Assembly (NCBI RefSeq): GCF_900115595.1
Contig: NZ_FOXA01000005.1
Span: forward strand, 62,001-126,000
DNA length: 64,000 nucleotides
Direction: 5' to 3'
Source of the DNA: Tranquillimonas alkanivorans
GTDB lineage: Bacteria > Pseudomonadota > Alphaproteobacteria > Rhodobacterales > Rhodobacteraceae
Position numbers and translations under genes: made by a program. The notes below the pieces were generated by a model. That model saw only the letters and a program-made list of their open reading frames with translations. It ran no database searches and was not told where the DNA came from. Positions 1 through 9,224 of this stretch are shown piece after piece. Positions within the stretch are counted from its first letter, which is position 1. The number at the start of each line of letters is the position of its first letter.

Positions 1-369
1 GCCGCCGGTATCCGCCGTCCGGGCCTGCTGGTTGAGACGGCGCCCGGCGCGGTGGTGACCACGCCCTGGCCGGCCACGATCCGCTATCTCGGGCCGCTGC
101 TCGACTACGGAAACGTGATGATCCTTGAGCCTTCGGGCGGATATCTCCTCGTGTTCGCGGGACTAGATCAGGTCTATGGTCGCGCCGGAGACGTGCTGCC
201 GGCGGGCAGCCCCATCGGGCTGATGCCGGGCGCGGACCGCGCGCCGGCGATCCCCGCCGCCGCGACAGAGCCCGGTGGTCAAGCGCCCGACGAGACGCTT
301 TACTTGGAGCTGAGAGAGGGCGACGCGCCCGTGGACCCGAGGCAGTGGTTCAGACTGGATGAGGACTAG
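1..369 (+). CDS. EnvC-like murein hydrolase activator (LytM/M23 domain), 3' part only
   Basis: The frame is open from base 1, so the start lies outside the window and only the last 122 codons are seen. They read as the C-terminal LytM/M23 fold of EnvC-type activators, which switch on periplasmic amidases that split septal peptidoglycan. The segment has the usual strand order: PWPATIRYLG, then YGNVMILEPSGGYLLVFAGL, then LYLELREGDAPVDPRQWF near the end. Where an active M23 peptidase would have a His-x-His before the last strand, this protein has LYLEL, which fits a non-catalytic activator. ctpA follows after 9 bp, the common alphaproteobacterial envC-ctpA order. I am confident of the family; the N-terminal coiled coil cannot be checked. 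Confidence 0.8.
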   Translation, partial: AAGIRRPGLLVETAPGAVVTTPWPATIRYLGPLLDYGNVMILEPSGGYLLVFAGLDQVYGRAGDVLPAGSPIGLMPGADRAPAIPAAATEPGGQAPDETLYLELREGDAPVDPRQWFRLDED

Positions 370-378
370 GACAACCAG

Positions 379-1743
379 ATGAAGAAATTCGTGATGGCCG
401 CCCTCGGCGGCACCCTGGCCGGCGCCGTGTTGACCACCCAGGTGGCGGGGCCTCTGATCGCCCAGGAGAACGCGGGCAAGGCCAGCGTCTACGAGCAGCT
501 CGACCTGTTCGGCGATATCTTCGAGCGCATCCGCGCGCAGTACGTCGAAGAGGTGGACGAGGGCGAACTGATCGAAGCCGCGATCGACGGCATGCTCACC
601 TCGCTCGACCCGCACTCGAGCTACCTGAGCCCCGACGACGCCGAGGACATGCGCGTGCAGACCCGCGGCGAGTTCGGGGGCCTGGGCATCGAGGTGACGC
701 AGGAAGAGGGCTTCGTGAAGGTCGTCTCTCCGATCGACGGCACGCCGGCCGACGCCGCGGGCATCGAGGCGGGGGACTTCATCACCCACGTCGACGGGGA
801 GTCGGTGCTGGGCCTGACGCTGGACGAGGCGGTCGAGCTGATGCGCGGCCCGGTGGGCAGCGAGATCCTGGTGACCGTCGTGCGCGAAGGACGCGACGAG
901 CCGTTCGACGTTTCGATCATCCGCGACACGATCACCCTGACCGCCGTGCGCGCCCGGACCGAGGGCGAGACGGTTGTGCTGCGCGTCACGACTTTCAACG
1001 ACCAGACGTTCCCGAACCTCGAGGAAGGGCTGGCCGAGCAGGTCGAGGCCGCGGGCGGCATCGACAACGTCAACGGCTTCGTGCTGGACCTGCGCAACAA
1101 CCCTGGCGGCCTGCTGACGCAGGCGATCAAGGTGTCCGATGCCTTCCTCGAGTCGGGCGAGATCGTCTCGACCCGCGGGCGCGATTCGGCCGACAGCGAT
1201 CGCTACAATGCCACGACGGGTGATCTGGCCGAGGGCAAGCCAATGGTCGTGCTGATCAACGGCGGCTCGGCCTCGGCGTCCGAAATCGTCGCCGGCGCGC
1301 TTCAGGACCACCGCCGCGCCATCGTCGTGGGCACCAAGAGTTTCGGCAAGGGTTCGGTCCAGACGGTGATGCCGCTGCGGGGCGAGGGCGCCATGCGGCT
1401 GACCACGGCGCGCTACTACACGCCGTCGGGACGCTCGATCCAGGCACTCGGCGTGTCGCCCGACATCGTGGTGCAGCAGCCGCCGCGCGGCGAAGAGGTC
1501 GCCGAGGAAGAAGAGAGTGGCAACCGGCCTCTCCGCTCCGAGGCCGACCTGCGCGGCGCGCTCGACAACGACTCGATGAGCGAGGACGAGCAGCGCATTA
1601 TCGAGGAAGAACGCGCTGCCGCCGAGAAGGCCGCCGAGCTGCGCGAAGAGGATTACCAGTTGGCCTATGCCATTGACATCCTCAAGGGCCTGACTGCCCT
1701 CGGGCCGGCACAGCTGGCCGAGCAGCGCGCCGCCGCCGATTAG
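379..1743 (+). CDS. ctpA: Carboxy-terminal processing protease CtpA (S41 family)
   Basis: This 454-residue periplasmic serine protease of the CtpA/Prc family trims or degrades substrates from their C-terminus. A signal peptide covers about residues 1-29 (hydrophobic stretch, then AQE). A PDZ domain lies around residues 95-175 (GGLGIEV to TVVREGR). The S41 catalytic core carries GGSASASE with the nucleophile at Ser299, the general base Lys324 in SFGKG, and Asp310; the 25-residue Ser-to-Lys spacing matches Prc. The Glu-rich tail after residue 370 looks disordered. It sits 9 bp after the EnvC-like gene, suggesting co-transcription with cell-wall hydrolysis control. A strong hairpin terminator follows. 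Confidence 0.95.
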   Translation: MKKFVMAALGGTLAGAVLTTQVAGPLIAQENAGKASVYEQLDLFGDIFERIRAQYVEEVDEGELIEAAIDGMLTSLDPHSSYLSPDDAEDMRVQTRGEFGGLGIEVTQEEGFVKVVSPIDGTPADAAGIEAGDFITHVDGESVLGLTLDEAVELMRGPVGSEILVTVVREGRDEPFDVSIIRDTITLTAVRARTEGETVVLRVTTFNDQTFPNLEEGLAEQVEAAGGIDNVNGFVLDLRNNPGGLLTQAIKVSDAFLESGEIVSTRGRDSADSDRYNATTGDLAEGKPMVVLINGGSASASEIVAGALQDHRRAIVVGTKSFGKGSVQTVMPLRGEGAMRLTTARYYTPSGRSIQALGVSPDIVVQQPPRGEEVAEEEESGNRPLRSEADLRGALDNDSMSEDEQRIIEEERAAAEKAAELREEDYQLAYAIDILKGLTALGPAQLAEQRAAAD

Positions 1744-1750
1744 GACGTAT

Positions 1751-1778
1751 GGGCCGCTCCTTCGGGGGCGGCCCTTTT
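1751..1778 (+). terminator. Intrinsic terminator after ctpA
   Basis: A 10-bp stem (GGGCCGCTCC with GGGGCGGCCC, one G-T pair) is closed by a TTCG tetraloop and followed by TTTT. It lies 8 bp after the ctpA stop and 17 bp before the rppH start, so rppH is either read through or has its own promoter. Confidence 0.85.
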
Positions 1779-1795
1779 CCATTCCAGGGATACTC

Positions 1796-2278
1796 ATGAC
1801 ACCGGACGAGATCGCCCTTCTTCCGTACCGCCCCTGCGTCGGCGTGATGCTGATCAACGAGTCGGGGCATGTCTTCGTGGGACAGCGCGTCGATCGGGAC
1901 GAAGACGCTTGGCAGATGCCGCAGGGCGGGATCGACCCGGGCGAGGACCCGCGTGAGGCGGCACTGCGCGAGCTGGAGGAGGAGACAGGGATCCCTCGAG
2001 GCCTCGTGACGGTGGAGGACGAGACGCGGGAATGGTTGCCCTACGACTTGCCGCACCATCTGGTGCCGAAGGTGTGGAAGGGGAAGTTTCGGGGCCAGCA
2101 GCAGCTCTGGTTCCTGCTGCGCTTTCACGGGCGGGACGCCGACGTGCGGATCGCCACGGCGCATCCCGAGTTTTCGGAGTGGCGCTGGCTGCCGCCCGAA
2201 GATCTTCTGGACAGCATCGTGCCCTTCAAGCGCGAGGTATATGCCCACGTGCTGGACGCCTTCCGCGAGCGGCTGTGA
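1796..2278 (+). CDS. rppH: RNA pyrophosphohydrolase RppH (Nudix)
   Basis: This 160-residue Nudix hydrolase removes pyrophosphate from the 5' end of mRNAs and so starts RNase E-type decay. The Nudix box runs from Gly44 to Gly65 ([20 protein letters not shown], then TG), with all acidic metal ligands present. The early [11 protein letters not shown] and the WQMPQGG motif are typical of RppH rather than other Nudix families. Length is normal. The ctpA-rppH neighbourhood is common in alphaproteobacteria, although a terminator separates them here. Confidence 0.95.
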   Translation: MTPDEIALLPYRPCVGVMLINESGHVFVGQRVDRDEDAWQMPQGGIDPGEDPREAALRELEEETGIPRGLVTVEDETREWLPYDLPHHLVPKVWKGKFRGQQQLWFLLRFHGRDADVRIATAHPEFSEWRWLPPEDLLDSIVPFKREVYAHVLDAFRERL

Positions 2279-2338
2279 CCGGCGCGATAATCGCGGCCTG
2301 ACGTCGGGCGGCGGTAGGTACGAATCGACTCCACGTGA

Positions 2339-2353
2339 GAACATAAGGTGAAT
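2339..2353 (+). promoter_or_regulatory. LexA-type SOS box before dnaE2
   Basis: The sequence GAAC-ATAAGGT-GAAT reads ATTC-N7-GTTC on the other strand. This is one mismatch from the GTTC-N7-GTTC direct repeat used by LexA in Rhodobacter and other alphaproteobacteria. It ends 14 bp before the dnaE2 ATG, where LexA would block transcription start. dnaE2 is a known SOS gene, which supports the call. Confidence 0.7.
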
Positions 2354-2367
2354 ATACTGCGCCCGTC

Positions 2368-5364
2368 ATGGCCGCAGAACTTTCCATCACCTCGAATTTC
2401 ACCTTCCTCACCGGCGGGTCGCATCCCGAAGAATACGTGGACCGGGCCGCCGCGGTCGGCCTCACCGCGCTGGCCATCGCCGACGAGAACACCGTCGCGG
2501 GAATCGTCCGGGCGCATGCGCAGGTGAAGGAGATCGCGCGCGAGGTTCGGATGCGGTGTGCCGCAGACGCCGACCCGATCGGCCCGCCCGCGCCGCCACA
2601 CCTGCCCGAGCCGCCGCGCGCGCCCATCTATACCGTGCCCCGCCTGCTGCCCGCCGCGCGCATCGTTCCCCGCGACGGCCCGGCCGTCACCATGATCCCA
2701 CGCGACCGCGCCGCCTGGGGTCGGCTCTGCCGCCTGCTGACGCTGGGCCGGACAAGGGCCGAGAAGGGGAGCTGCGAGCTGTCCTTCGCCGACCTGCTGG
2801 AATGGGGGGAGGGTGCGGAACTGCTGCTCCACCCCGGCGTGCGGAAACGCTGGCGGAAACAGGCGGCGCGGCTCGCCCGGCGCTTCCCCGGCCAGGTCTC
2901 TCTCCTGCTCGCGCCGCGCTACGACGGGCAGGACCGGGCGCGGTTCGATCATCTGGCGCGCGTGGCCGAGGGGCTGGGTCTGCCCACCGTCGCCTCGGCC
3001 GCGCCGATGATGCACCACGGCGCGCGGCGCAAGCTGACCGACGTGCTGACGGCGATCCGAACCGGCTGCCGGGTGGACGACCTGGGCCGCGCCGCGCTCG
3101 CCAACGCCGAACAGCGCCTGCGTAGCCCGGCGGAACTGGCGCGCCTGTTCCGCGGCCACGAGGACGCACTCGCCCGCACCGAGGAAATCGCCGCCCGCTG
3201 CCCCTTCTCGCTGGACGAGCTGCGCTACGAATACCCCTCCGAGATCGCCGAGGGCGAGACGGCGAGCGAGCGGCTGTCGCGCCTCGCCCATGCCGGGCTG
3301 AAGTGGCGCTATCCTTCCGGCGCGCCGCAGAAGGTGCGCGACCTGCTGCGCCACGAGCTCGACCTGATCGCCAAGCTGAAGTACGAGCCCTACTTCCTGA
3401 CCGTCAACGACATCGTCACCTTCGCCCGGTCCCGCAACATCCTCTGCCAGGGGCGGGGGTCGGCCGCGAACTCGGTGGTCTGCTACTGCCTCGGCGTGAC
3501 CAGCGTCTCGCCCGAGATCGGGACGATGGTGTTCGAACGCTTCGTCTCGGAAGCCCGCGACGAGCCGCCCGACATCGACGTGGATTTCGAGCACGAGCGG
3601 CGCGAGGAGGTGATCCAGCACATCTACGAACGCTACGGCCGCCACCGCGCCGGGCTTTGCGCCACGGTCATCCACTACCGCGGCAAGCGCGCCATCCGCG
3701 AGGTCGGCCGCGCCATGGGGCTGACCGACGACACCGTGGCGGCGCTGTCCTCGCAGCTCTGGGGGTTCTTCGGGACCAACGGGCTGGAAGTGCACCGCAT
3801 GGCCGAGATCGGGCTCGACCCGAACGACCGCCGGCTGGCCCAGACGATGGAGCTGATCTACGAGATCGTGGGCTTCCCCCGCCACCTGTCCCAGCACGTC
3901 GGTGGCTTCGTCATCACCGAGGGCCGGCTGGACGAACTGGTCCCGGTCGAAAACGCGACGATGGAGGACCGGACCGTCATCTGCTGGGACAAGGACGACA
4001 TCGACGCGCTCGGCATCCTCAAGGTCGACGTGCTGGCTCTGGGGATGCTGACCTGCATCCGCAAGGCCTTCGACCTGATCGCGCGGCACCACCGCATTGA
4101 CTACGACCTCGCCACCCTGCCGCCCGAGGACCCGGCGGTCTATGACATGCTGTGCGAGGCGGATTCCCTGGGCGTCTTCCAGGTCGAGAGCCGGGCGCAG
4201 ATGAACTTCCTGCCCCGAATGCGTCCGCGCTGCTTCTACGACCTCGTCATCGAGGTGGCGATCATCCGCCCCGGCCCGATCCAGGGCGACATGGTCCACC
4301 CCTACCTGCGCCGCCGCAACCAGGAGGAAGAGGTCGCCTTCCCCTCGGACGAACTGGGCCAGGTGCTGGGCAAGACGCTGGGCGTGCCGCTGTTCCAGGA
4401 GCAGGCGATGCAGATCGCCATCCTCGGCGCAGGCTTCACCCCGGACGAGGCCGACCGCCTGCGCCGGGCGCTCGCCACCTTCAAGAAGCACGGCAACGTC
4501 AGCGAGTTCCGCGAGCGTTTCCTGCGCGGCATGGCCCGGAACGGCTATGACCGTGACTTCGCCGAACGCTGCTTTTCCCAGATCGAGGGCTTCGGCTCCT
4601 ACGGCTTCCCCGAATCCCACGCGGCGAGCTTCGCGTTGCTGGTCTATGCCTCGGCCTGGCTCAAGCGGCAGCACCCCGGCATCTTCGCCTGCGCGCTGCT
4701 GAATGCGCAGCCCATGGGATTCTACGCCCCCGCCCAGATCGTCCGCGACGCGCGCGAGCACGGGGTCACGGTGCTGCCGGTCTGCATCAACAAGAGCTTC
4801 TGGGACAACGTGATGGAGCCCGACGGGCAGGGTAACCTCTGCCTCCGCCTGGGCTTCCGCCAGATCAAGGCGATGCGCGAGGAAGAGGCGACCTGGATCG
4901 CCGCCGCCCGCGGCAACGGCTATCAGGCGCTCCAGGACGTCTGGCGCCGGGCGGGTGTCGCGCCCCGCACCCTGCGGATACTGGCCGAGGCCGACGCCTT
5001 TGCCTCCATCGGCCTGAGCCGCCGCGACGCAATCTGGGAAGCGCGGGCACTGGGCTCTGACAAGCCCCTGCCGCTCTTCGCCGGGGATCTGGACGGGGAG
5101 GGGATCGTCGAGCCCGCCGCCCATCTGCCGCCGATGAGCGAGGGCGAGCAGGTGGTCGAGGATTATGTCGCCATGCGCCTGACCCTGCGCGCTCACCCCA
5201 TCGCCTTCCTGCGCCATCGCCTGACGCCCGGGGCGGCGCCGCTTGAGCCGCCGAATGCCGAGACGCCCTTCGGCCGCAGTTTCGCAGACGCCACAGGTCT
5301 CACCCGGGCCGACGCCTGGGACAGTGGAGAGAGCGGGATGAAGTGCGTGACCTCGCGCCACTAA
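2368..5364 (+). CDS. dnaE2: Error-prone DNA polymerase DnaE2 (ImuC), C-terminally shortened
   Basis: This 998-residue C-family polymerase is the catalytic part of the SOS mutasome that copies past DNA damage. The PHP domain begins at once (TSNFTFLTGGSHPEEY). The polymerase active site PDIDVDF is at residues 401-407, and the alpha-NTPase finger and HhH regions follow. The usual C-terminal OB-fold is missing: homology stops near RAHPIAFLRHRLTP (about residue 953) and is replaced by roughly 45 residues of unrelated sequence ending KCVTSRH. Family members are usually about 1,050-1,100 residues long. No Shine-Dalgarno is obvious and the SOS box ends 14 bp upstream, so the mRNA may be leaderless or nearly so. 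The usual imuA-imuB partners are not next to it. Confidence 0.9.
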   Translation: MAAELSITSNFTFLTGGSHPEEYVDRAAAVGLTALAIADENTVAGIVRAHAQVKEIAREVRMRCAADADPIGPPAPPHLPEPPRAPIYTVPRLLPAARIVPRDGPAVTMIPRDRAAWGRLCRLLTLGRTRAEKGSCELSFADLLEWGEGAELLLHPGVRKRWRKQAARLARRFPGQVSLLLAPRYDGQDRARFDHLARVAEGLGLPTVASAAPMMHHGARRKLTDVLTAIRTGCRVDDLGRAALANAEQRLRSPAELARLFRGHEDALARTEEIAARCPFSLDELRYEYPSEIAEGETASERLSRLAHAGLKWRYPSGAPQKVRDLLRHELDLIAKLKYEPYFLTVNDIVTFARSRNILCQGRGSAANSVVCYCLGVTSVSPEIGTMVFERFVSEARDEPPDIDVDFEHERREEVIQHIYERYGRHRAGLCATVIHYRGKRAIREVGRAMGLTDDTVAALSSQLWGFFGTNGLEVHRMAEIGLDPNDRRLAQTMELIYEIVGFPRHLSQHVGGFVITEGRLDELVPVENATMEDRTVICWDKDDIDALGILKVDVLALGMLTCIRKAFDLIARHHRIDYDLATLPPEDPAVYDMLCEADSLGVFQVESRAQMNFLPRMRPRCFYDLVIEVAIIRPGPIQGDMVHPYLRRRNQEEEVAFPSDELGQVLGKTLGVPLFQEQAMQIAILGAGFTPDEADRLRRALATFKKHGNVSEFRERFLRGMARNGYDRDFAERCFSQIEGFGSYGFPESHAASFALLVYASAWLKRQHPGIFACALLNAQPMGFYAPAQIVRDAREHGVTVLPVCINKSFWDNVMEPDGQGNLCLRLGFRQIKAMREEEATWIAAARGNGYQALQDVWRRAGVAPRTLRILAEADAFASIGLSRRDAIWEARALGSDKPLPLFAGDLDGEGIVEPAAHLPPMSEGEQVVEDYVAMRLTLRAHPIAFLRHRLTPGAAPLEPPNAETPFGRSFADATGLTRADAWDSGESGMKCVTSRH

Positions 5365-5490
5365 GCAGCCGGCGGCGGATCAGCGCGCCACTTGGATCAA
5401 CACGACACGGCATCCGGTCGGGTGGACGCAGGATGTCCGCGGATACCGCTAAGGTGCGATAGTGGCTTGATCGATTTGTTTGGTGAGATT

Positions 5491-5566
<76 letters not shown>

Positions 5567-5660
5567 ATCCGGGTCCGGCGGTGCGCCGCCGTTGCCCGCG
5601 TGTCTCTATGAGAGGAGCGGGGAGGGCGCAAGAGAAAAATGCGCCCCTCCCGAAAATCTT

Positions 5661-5990
5661 TCAGCTTTCGTCTTCGTCGGACGAAACGTCCGCGATGTCG
5701 TCGAGCGACACGTTGTCGTCGTCGTCGTCCTCGAGCACGTCGTCGCCCAGATCGACGTCGGAGGATTCCTCGTCGTCTTCCAAGACCACGTCATCCTCTT
5801 CGATGTCGGCCTTCTTCTTGGTCGGCTTGTCGGCCTTGTCGGCCAGCATCGTCGCCCGGCTGGCCTTGCCGGTGTCGAGGTTGACGATCTCGCCCGTATA
5901 GGGGCTGACGATCGGGTTCTTGTTCAGGTCATAGAACCGCTTGCCGGTGGTCGGGCAGACCCGCTTGGTGCCCCATTCTTCTTTGGGCAT
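5661..5990 (-). CDS. TIGR02300 family (FYDLN, acid-rich tail) protein
   Basis: This 109-residue protein belongs to a small family nearly confined to alphaproteobacteria and has no known function. The N-terminal half carries WGTKRVCPTTGKRFYDLN, a single-Cys zinc-ribbon-like motif, then PIVSPYTGEI. The second half is extremely acidic, with runs of Asp and Glu (EEDDVVLEDDEESSDVDLGD and further). The length and two-part layout match the family. Its start is divergent from the YgjP-like gene, with about 160 bp between them holding both promoters. Confidence 0.92.
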   Translation of the reverse strand: MPKEEWGTKRVCPTTGKRFYDLNKNPIVSPYTGEIVNLDTGKASRATMLADKADKPTKKKADIEEDDVVLEDDEESSDVDLGDDVLEDDDDDNVSLDDIADVSSDEDES

Positions 5991-6147
5991 GGCGTACCCC
6001 TTGTCCGTTTCAGGTTGTCGCTGAGTCGACGCCGAGTGCCACAGCGGAAAGGACGAGTCAAAGCCTTTCGACCCCTATCCCGCGCTGGCAGCGCCGGTGC
6101 GTTCGGCGTTACTCTGCGGTCGGGCAGACACCGGACGAGACAGGCAT

Positions 6148-6837
6148 ATGGGGCAGGCGACGCTTCCCGGCAACCCGCCGATCGAGATTGTCATGCGCCG
6201 CTCGACGCGGGCGCGGCGGATCAGCTTGCGCGTCTCGGGCTTGGACGGCCGCGTGACGCTGACGCTGCCGCGGCGGACGAAGGAGGCCGATGCGCTGGCC
6301 TTCGCCCGCGAGAAGGAGGCGTGGCTACGCGCGGCGCTGGACCGGCGACCCGAGGAGGCGCGGCCGCTTCCCGGGGTGGCCCTGCCGGTGGAGGGGCGCG
6401 AACGCCTGATCACCGCTGGGCCGGTGCGCGCGGCGCGGATCGAGGAGGCGCGGATCGTCGTGCCTGAAGGGCGGCCCTGCGGCCCCCGCGTGGCGGCGGC
6501 GCTGAAGCTTCTGGCGCGCGAGCGGCTGGCTGAGGCGGTGGGGCGTCATGCAGCGGCCGTCGGCCGCCCGCACGGGCGGATCACGCTGCGCGACACGCGT
6601 TCGCGCTGGGGGTCGTGCAATTCGCGCGGCGACCTGATGTTCTCGTGGCGGCTGATCCTCGCGCCGGCCGAGGTGCTGGACTACGTCGCCGCGCACGAGG
6701 TCGCGCACCTGGCGCACATGGATCACTCGCCCCGTTTCTGGGCGGCGGTTGCCCGGCTGATGCCGGACTTCGAGGCACCAAGGCTCTGGCTGCGGCAGAA
6801 CGGCGGCGAACTGCATCGCTGGCGCTTCACCGATTGA
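6148..6837 (+). CDS. YgjP-like M48-type metallopeptidase (DUF45)
   Basis: This 229-residue protein of the YgjP/DUF45 group is a predicted zinc peptidase. The HExxH motif is HEVAH at residues 183-187, followed by HMDHSPRFWAAV, which supplies the third ligand region. Upstream, SRWGSCNSRGDLMFSWRLIL is the family's signature block. I chose the ATG at 6148 because homology begins soon after it; an in-frame start at 6097 would add 17 residues of poor composition. The substrate is unknown. The GntR gene starts 33 bp later, so the two may be co-transcribed. Confidence 0.85.
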   Translation: MGQATLPGNPPIEIVMRRSTRARRISLRVSGLDGRVTLTLPRRTKEADALAFAREKEAWLRAALDRRPEEARPLPGVALPVEGRERLITAGPVRAARIEEARIVVPEGRPCGPRVAAALKLLARERLAEAVGRHAAAVGRPHGRITLRDTRSRWGSCNSRGDLMFSWRLILAPAEVLDYVAAHEVAHLAHMDHSPRFWAAVARLMPDFEAPRLWLRQNGGELHRWRFTD

Positions 6838-6870
6838 CCCCGTCGTCGGGTCAGGCGCATTCTGCGGCCC

Positions 6871-7521
6871 ATGCTGATGCAGACGCGTCCTCCCGATACG
6901 GCCCCGGCCGCCCATGACCGCGTGTACCGCGCCCTGCGCGGGCAGATCATGCACGGGGAAATCCCGCCGGGCGAGGCGCTGACCCTGCGCGGCATCGGCA
7001 AGCAATTCGACGTGTCGATGACCCCCGCGCGGGAGGCCGTGCGCCGGCTGGTGGCGGAGGGGGCGCTGACGCTGTCGGCCTCGGGCCGGGTGGCCACGCC
7101 GGAGCTGTCCAACGACCGGATCGAGGAACTTGCTGCCCTGCGCGCATTGATCGAGGTCGAACTGTCCTCGCGCGCACTCCCTCGGGCCCACCTGGCGCTA
7201 ATCGACCGGCTGCAGGCGATCAACGGCACCATCGCCGAGGTTATCGCGAAGCGTGACGCGGTGGGCTACATCCGCGCGAACCTCGAGTTCCATCGCACGC
7301 TTTACCTCCGGGCGCAGGCCCCGGCGATGTTGGCGATGGCGGAAACGGTGTGGCTCCAACTGGGGCCCACGATGCGCAAGCTCTATGGCCGGCTGAACCG
7401 CACGGAGGTGCCGTCGAACCACAGGCTCATCGTTGCCGCGCTGAGGGCGGGGGATGAGCCGGGCCTGCGGCTGGCAGTGCGGACCGACGTGACGCAGGGC
7501 CTGAAGATGCTCGTGGTCTGA
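6871..7521 (+). CDS. GntR family transcriptional regulator, FCD subfamily
   Basis: This 216-residue DNA-binding protein has a winged helix-turn-helix at about residues 15-80 (LRGIGKQFDVSMTPAREAVR) and an all-helical FCD ligand domain from about residue 85 onward. FCD members usually sense organic acids or related metabolites and bind short palindromes as dimers. It ends about 170 bp from the convergent lpd gene, at the edge of the TCA-cycle block. It is therefore a possible, unproven candidate for the tandem GTGATCAC sites found before sucC and sdhC. Confidence 0.88.
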   Translation: MLMQTRPPDTAPAAHDRVYRALRGQIMHGEIPPGEALTLRGIGKQFDVSMTPAREAVRRLVAEGALTLSASGRVATPELSNDRIEELAALRALIEVELSSRALPRAHLALIDRLQAINGTIAEVIAKRDAVGYIRANLEFHRTLYLRAQAPAMLAMAETVWLQLGPTMRKLYGRLNRTEVPSNHRLIVAALRAGDEPGLRLAVRTDVTQGLKMLVV

Positions 7522-7654
7522 GCCGGAGCGGCAGAGCTTCGCCACATCCCGCTTTGGTGACCACAGTCGGCAGGCGTTGCCGTCAGCAGTTCAAGCGAGG
7601 CTTCAGCCGTGGTGCTGGTTCTCGGGCGGAGCCGTCACTACGCGGACACGGAAA

Positions 7655-7680
7655 CGGCCTGCCCAAGGGCGGGCAGGCCG
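7655..7680 (-). terminator. Intrinsic terminator after lpd
   Basis: A perfect 10-bp stem (CGGCCTGCCC with GGGCAGGCCG) and a 6-base loop lie 8 bp past the lpd stop. On the minus strand the stem is followed by TTTC, a short U tract. It also lies between the convergent gntR and lpd genes. Confidence 0.8.
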
Positions 7681-7688
7681 AAGATCTC

Positions 7689-9077
7689 TCAGGAGTGAAT
7701 CGGGCCGTCGCCACAGGCCAGCGCAGCCTCGCGCACCGCTTCCGAGTAGGTCGGGTGCGCGTGGCAGGTCAGGGCGAGGTCCTGCGCGGCCGCCCCGAAC
7801 TCCATCGCGACGCAGATCTCGTGGATCAGGTCGCCGGCCATCGGTCCGATGATGTGCGCGCCGAGGATGCGGTCGGTGTCCTTGTCGGCGATGATCTTCA
7901 CGAAGCCGTCGGCGGCAAAGTTCGCCTTGGCCCGGCCGTTGCCCATGAACGAGAACTTGCCGACCTTGTAGGCGCGGCCCTGCTCCTTCAGCACCTCTTC
8001 GGTCGCACCGACCGCGGCGACCTCGGGGTGGGTATAGATGACGCTGGGGATCACGTTGTAGTTCACGTGGCCCGCCTTGCCGGCGATGGTCTCGGCCACC
8101 GCCATGCCCTCGTCCTCGGCCTTGTGGGCGAGCATCGGCCCGGTGATGGCGTCGCCGATGGCATGAACGCCCTTCACGTTGGTGGCCCAATGGCCGTCGG
8201 TCTTCACCTGCCCGCGGCCGGTCATCTCGACCCCCAGCTCGGCCAGGCCCAGCCCGTCGGTGAAGGGGCGGCGGCCGGTGGCCAGCAGCACGGCGTCGGC
8301 GTCGAGCACGTGCTCGCTGTCGTCCTTGCGCAGCTTGTAGGTGACCTTGGCCTTGCCGCCCTTGACCTCGGTGCCCTGCACGGCGGCGCCCATCACGAAG
8401 TCCATCCCCTGCTTCTTGAGCAGGCGCTGGAACTGCTTTTGCACCTCGCCGTCCATGCCGGGGGTGACGTGGTCGAGGAACTCGACGACCGTCACCTCGG
8501 CCCCGAGGCGGGAATAGACCGATCCCATTTCGAGCCCGATGACTCCCGCGCCGATCACGACCATCTTCTTGGGGATCTTGTTGAGCGACAGCGCACCGGT
8601 CGAGCTGACGACGACCTTCTCGTCGACCTCGACACCCTTGAGCGGCGACACCTCGGAGCCCGAGGCGATCACGATGTTCTTCGCCTCGTGCACCTCGTCG
8701 CCGACCTTGACCTTGCCGGCCTCGGGAATCGAGCCCCAGCCCTTGAGCCAGTCGACCTTGTTCTTCTTGAACAGGAACTCGATGCCCTTGGTGTTCTGGG
8801 CGATCACGTCGTCCTTGTAGGCTTGCATCTTCGCCCAATCGACCGAGGGGCTTTTGCCCTTCAGGCCCATCTTCGCGAAGTTGTGCTCTGCCTCGTGCAG
8901 CTGGTGCGTGGCGTGGAGCAGCGCCTTGGACGGGATGCAGCCCACGTTCAGGCAGGTGCCGCCGAGCGTTTCACGGCCCTCGACGCAGGCGGTCTTGAGG
9001 CCAAGCTGCGCACAGCGGATGGCGCAGACATAGCCGCCGGGGCCGCTGCCGATTACGATCACGTCATAGCTTGCCAT
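7689..9077 (-). CDS. lpd: Dihydrolipoyl dehydrogenase (E3)
   Basis: This 462-residue flavoprotein reoxidises dihydrolipoamide with NAD+ in the 2-oxoglutarate dehydrogenase and related complexes. The FAD motif GSGPGGY starts at residue 10, and the redox disulfide is Cys42/Cys47 in [13 protein letters not shown]. The NAD-binding motif is [12 protein letters not shown], and the C-terminal active-site HAHPTYSEA is present. I chose the ATG at 9077 because GGGAGA precedes it by 4 bp; an upstream start at 9098 adds seven residues. It is the last gene of the minus-strand TCA block but is separated from sucB by four small genes, so it may have its own promoter. Confidence 0.96.
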   Translation of the reverse strand: MASYDVIVIGSGPGGYVCAIRCAQLGLKTACVEGRETLGGTCLNVGCIPSKALLHATHQLHEAEHNFAKMGLKGKSPSVDWAKMQAYKDDVIAQNTKGIEFLFKKNKVDWLKGWGSIPEAGKVKVGDEVHEAKNIVIASGSEVSPLKGVEVDEKVVVSSTGALSLNKIPKKMVVIGAGVIGLEMGSVYSRLGAEVTVVEFLDHVTPGMDGEVQKQFQRLLKKQGMDFVMGAAVQGTEVKGGKAKVTYKLRKDDSEHVLDADAVLLATGRRPFTDGLGLAELGVEMTGRGQVKTDGHWATNVKGVHAIGDAITGPMLAHKAEDEGMAVAETIAGKAGHVNYNVIPSVIYTHPEVAAVGATEEVLKEQGRAYKVGKFSFMGNGRAKANFAADGFVKIIADKDTDRILGAHIIGPMAGDLIHEICVAMEFGAAAQDLALTCHAHPTYSEAVREAALACGDGPIHS

Positions 9078-9155
9078 GGGGTCTCCCTTCGAGGTCACAA
9101 AGCGGGCGCCGGGGCGCGTCGCGGGCGCCGGCGCGGCGAGCGGGGCGCGAATACA

Positions 9156-9222
9156 GGGGGCTGTCTGCCCCCCTTGCGCCTGCGGCGCAATTCCCCCCGA
9201 GGATATTTGAGTACCAGAGATG
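9156..9222 (+). repeat. Dispersed intergenic element, copy A
   Basis: Two adjacent hairpins (GGGGGC-TGTCT-GCCCCC at 9156-9172 and TTGCGCC-TGC-GGCGCAA at 9174-9190) are followed by CCCCCC and the 22-bp core GGATATTT-GAGT-ACCAGAGATG at 9201-9222. It fills the gap between lpd and the MAPEG gene, and the core stops 2 bp from the MAPEG stop codon. Four more copies with the same parts occur in this window. Confidence 0.85.
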
Positions 9223-9224
9223 CA

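Noticed and set aside
2125-5361. Very long open frame antisense to dnaE2
   Set aside because: It is Gly/Arg/Ala-rich with no recognisable domain and is a by-product of high GC and codon bias in dnaE2.
5365-5490. Attachment-site duplicate of the tRNA-Ala 3' end
   Set aside because: Only short matches such as TTTGGTG repeat; there is no duplicated T-arm sequence and no integrase gene.
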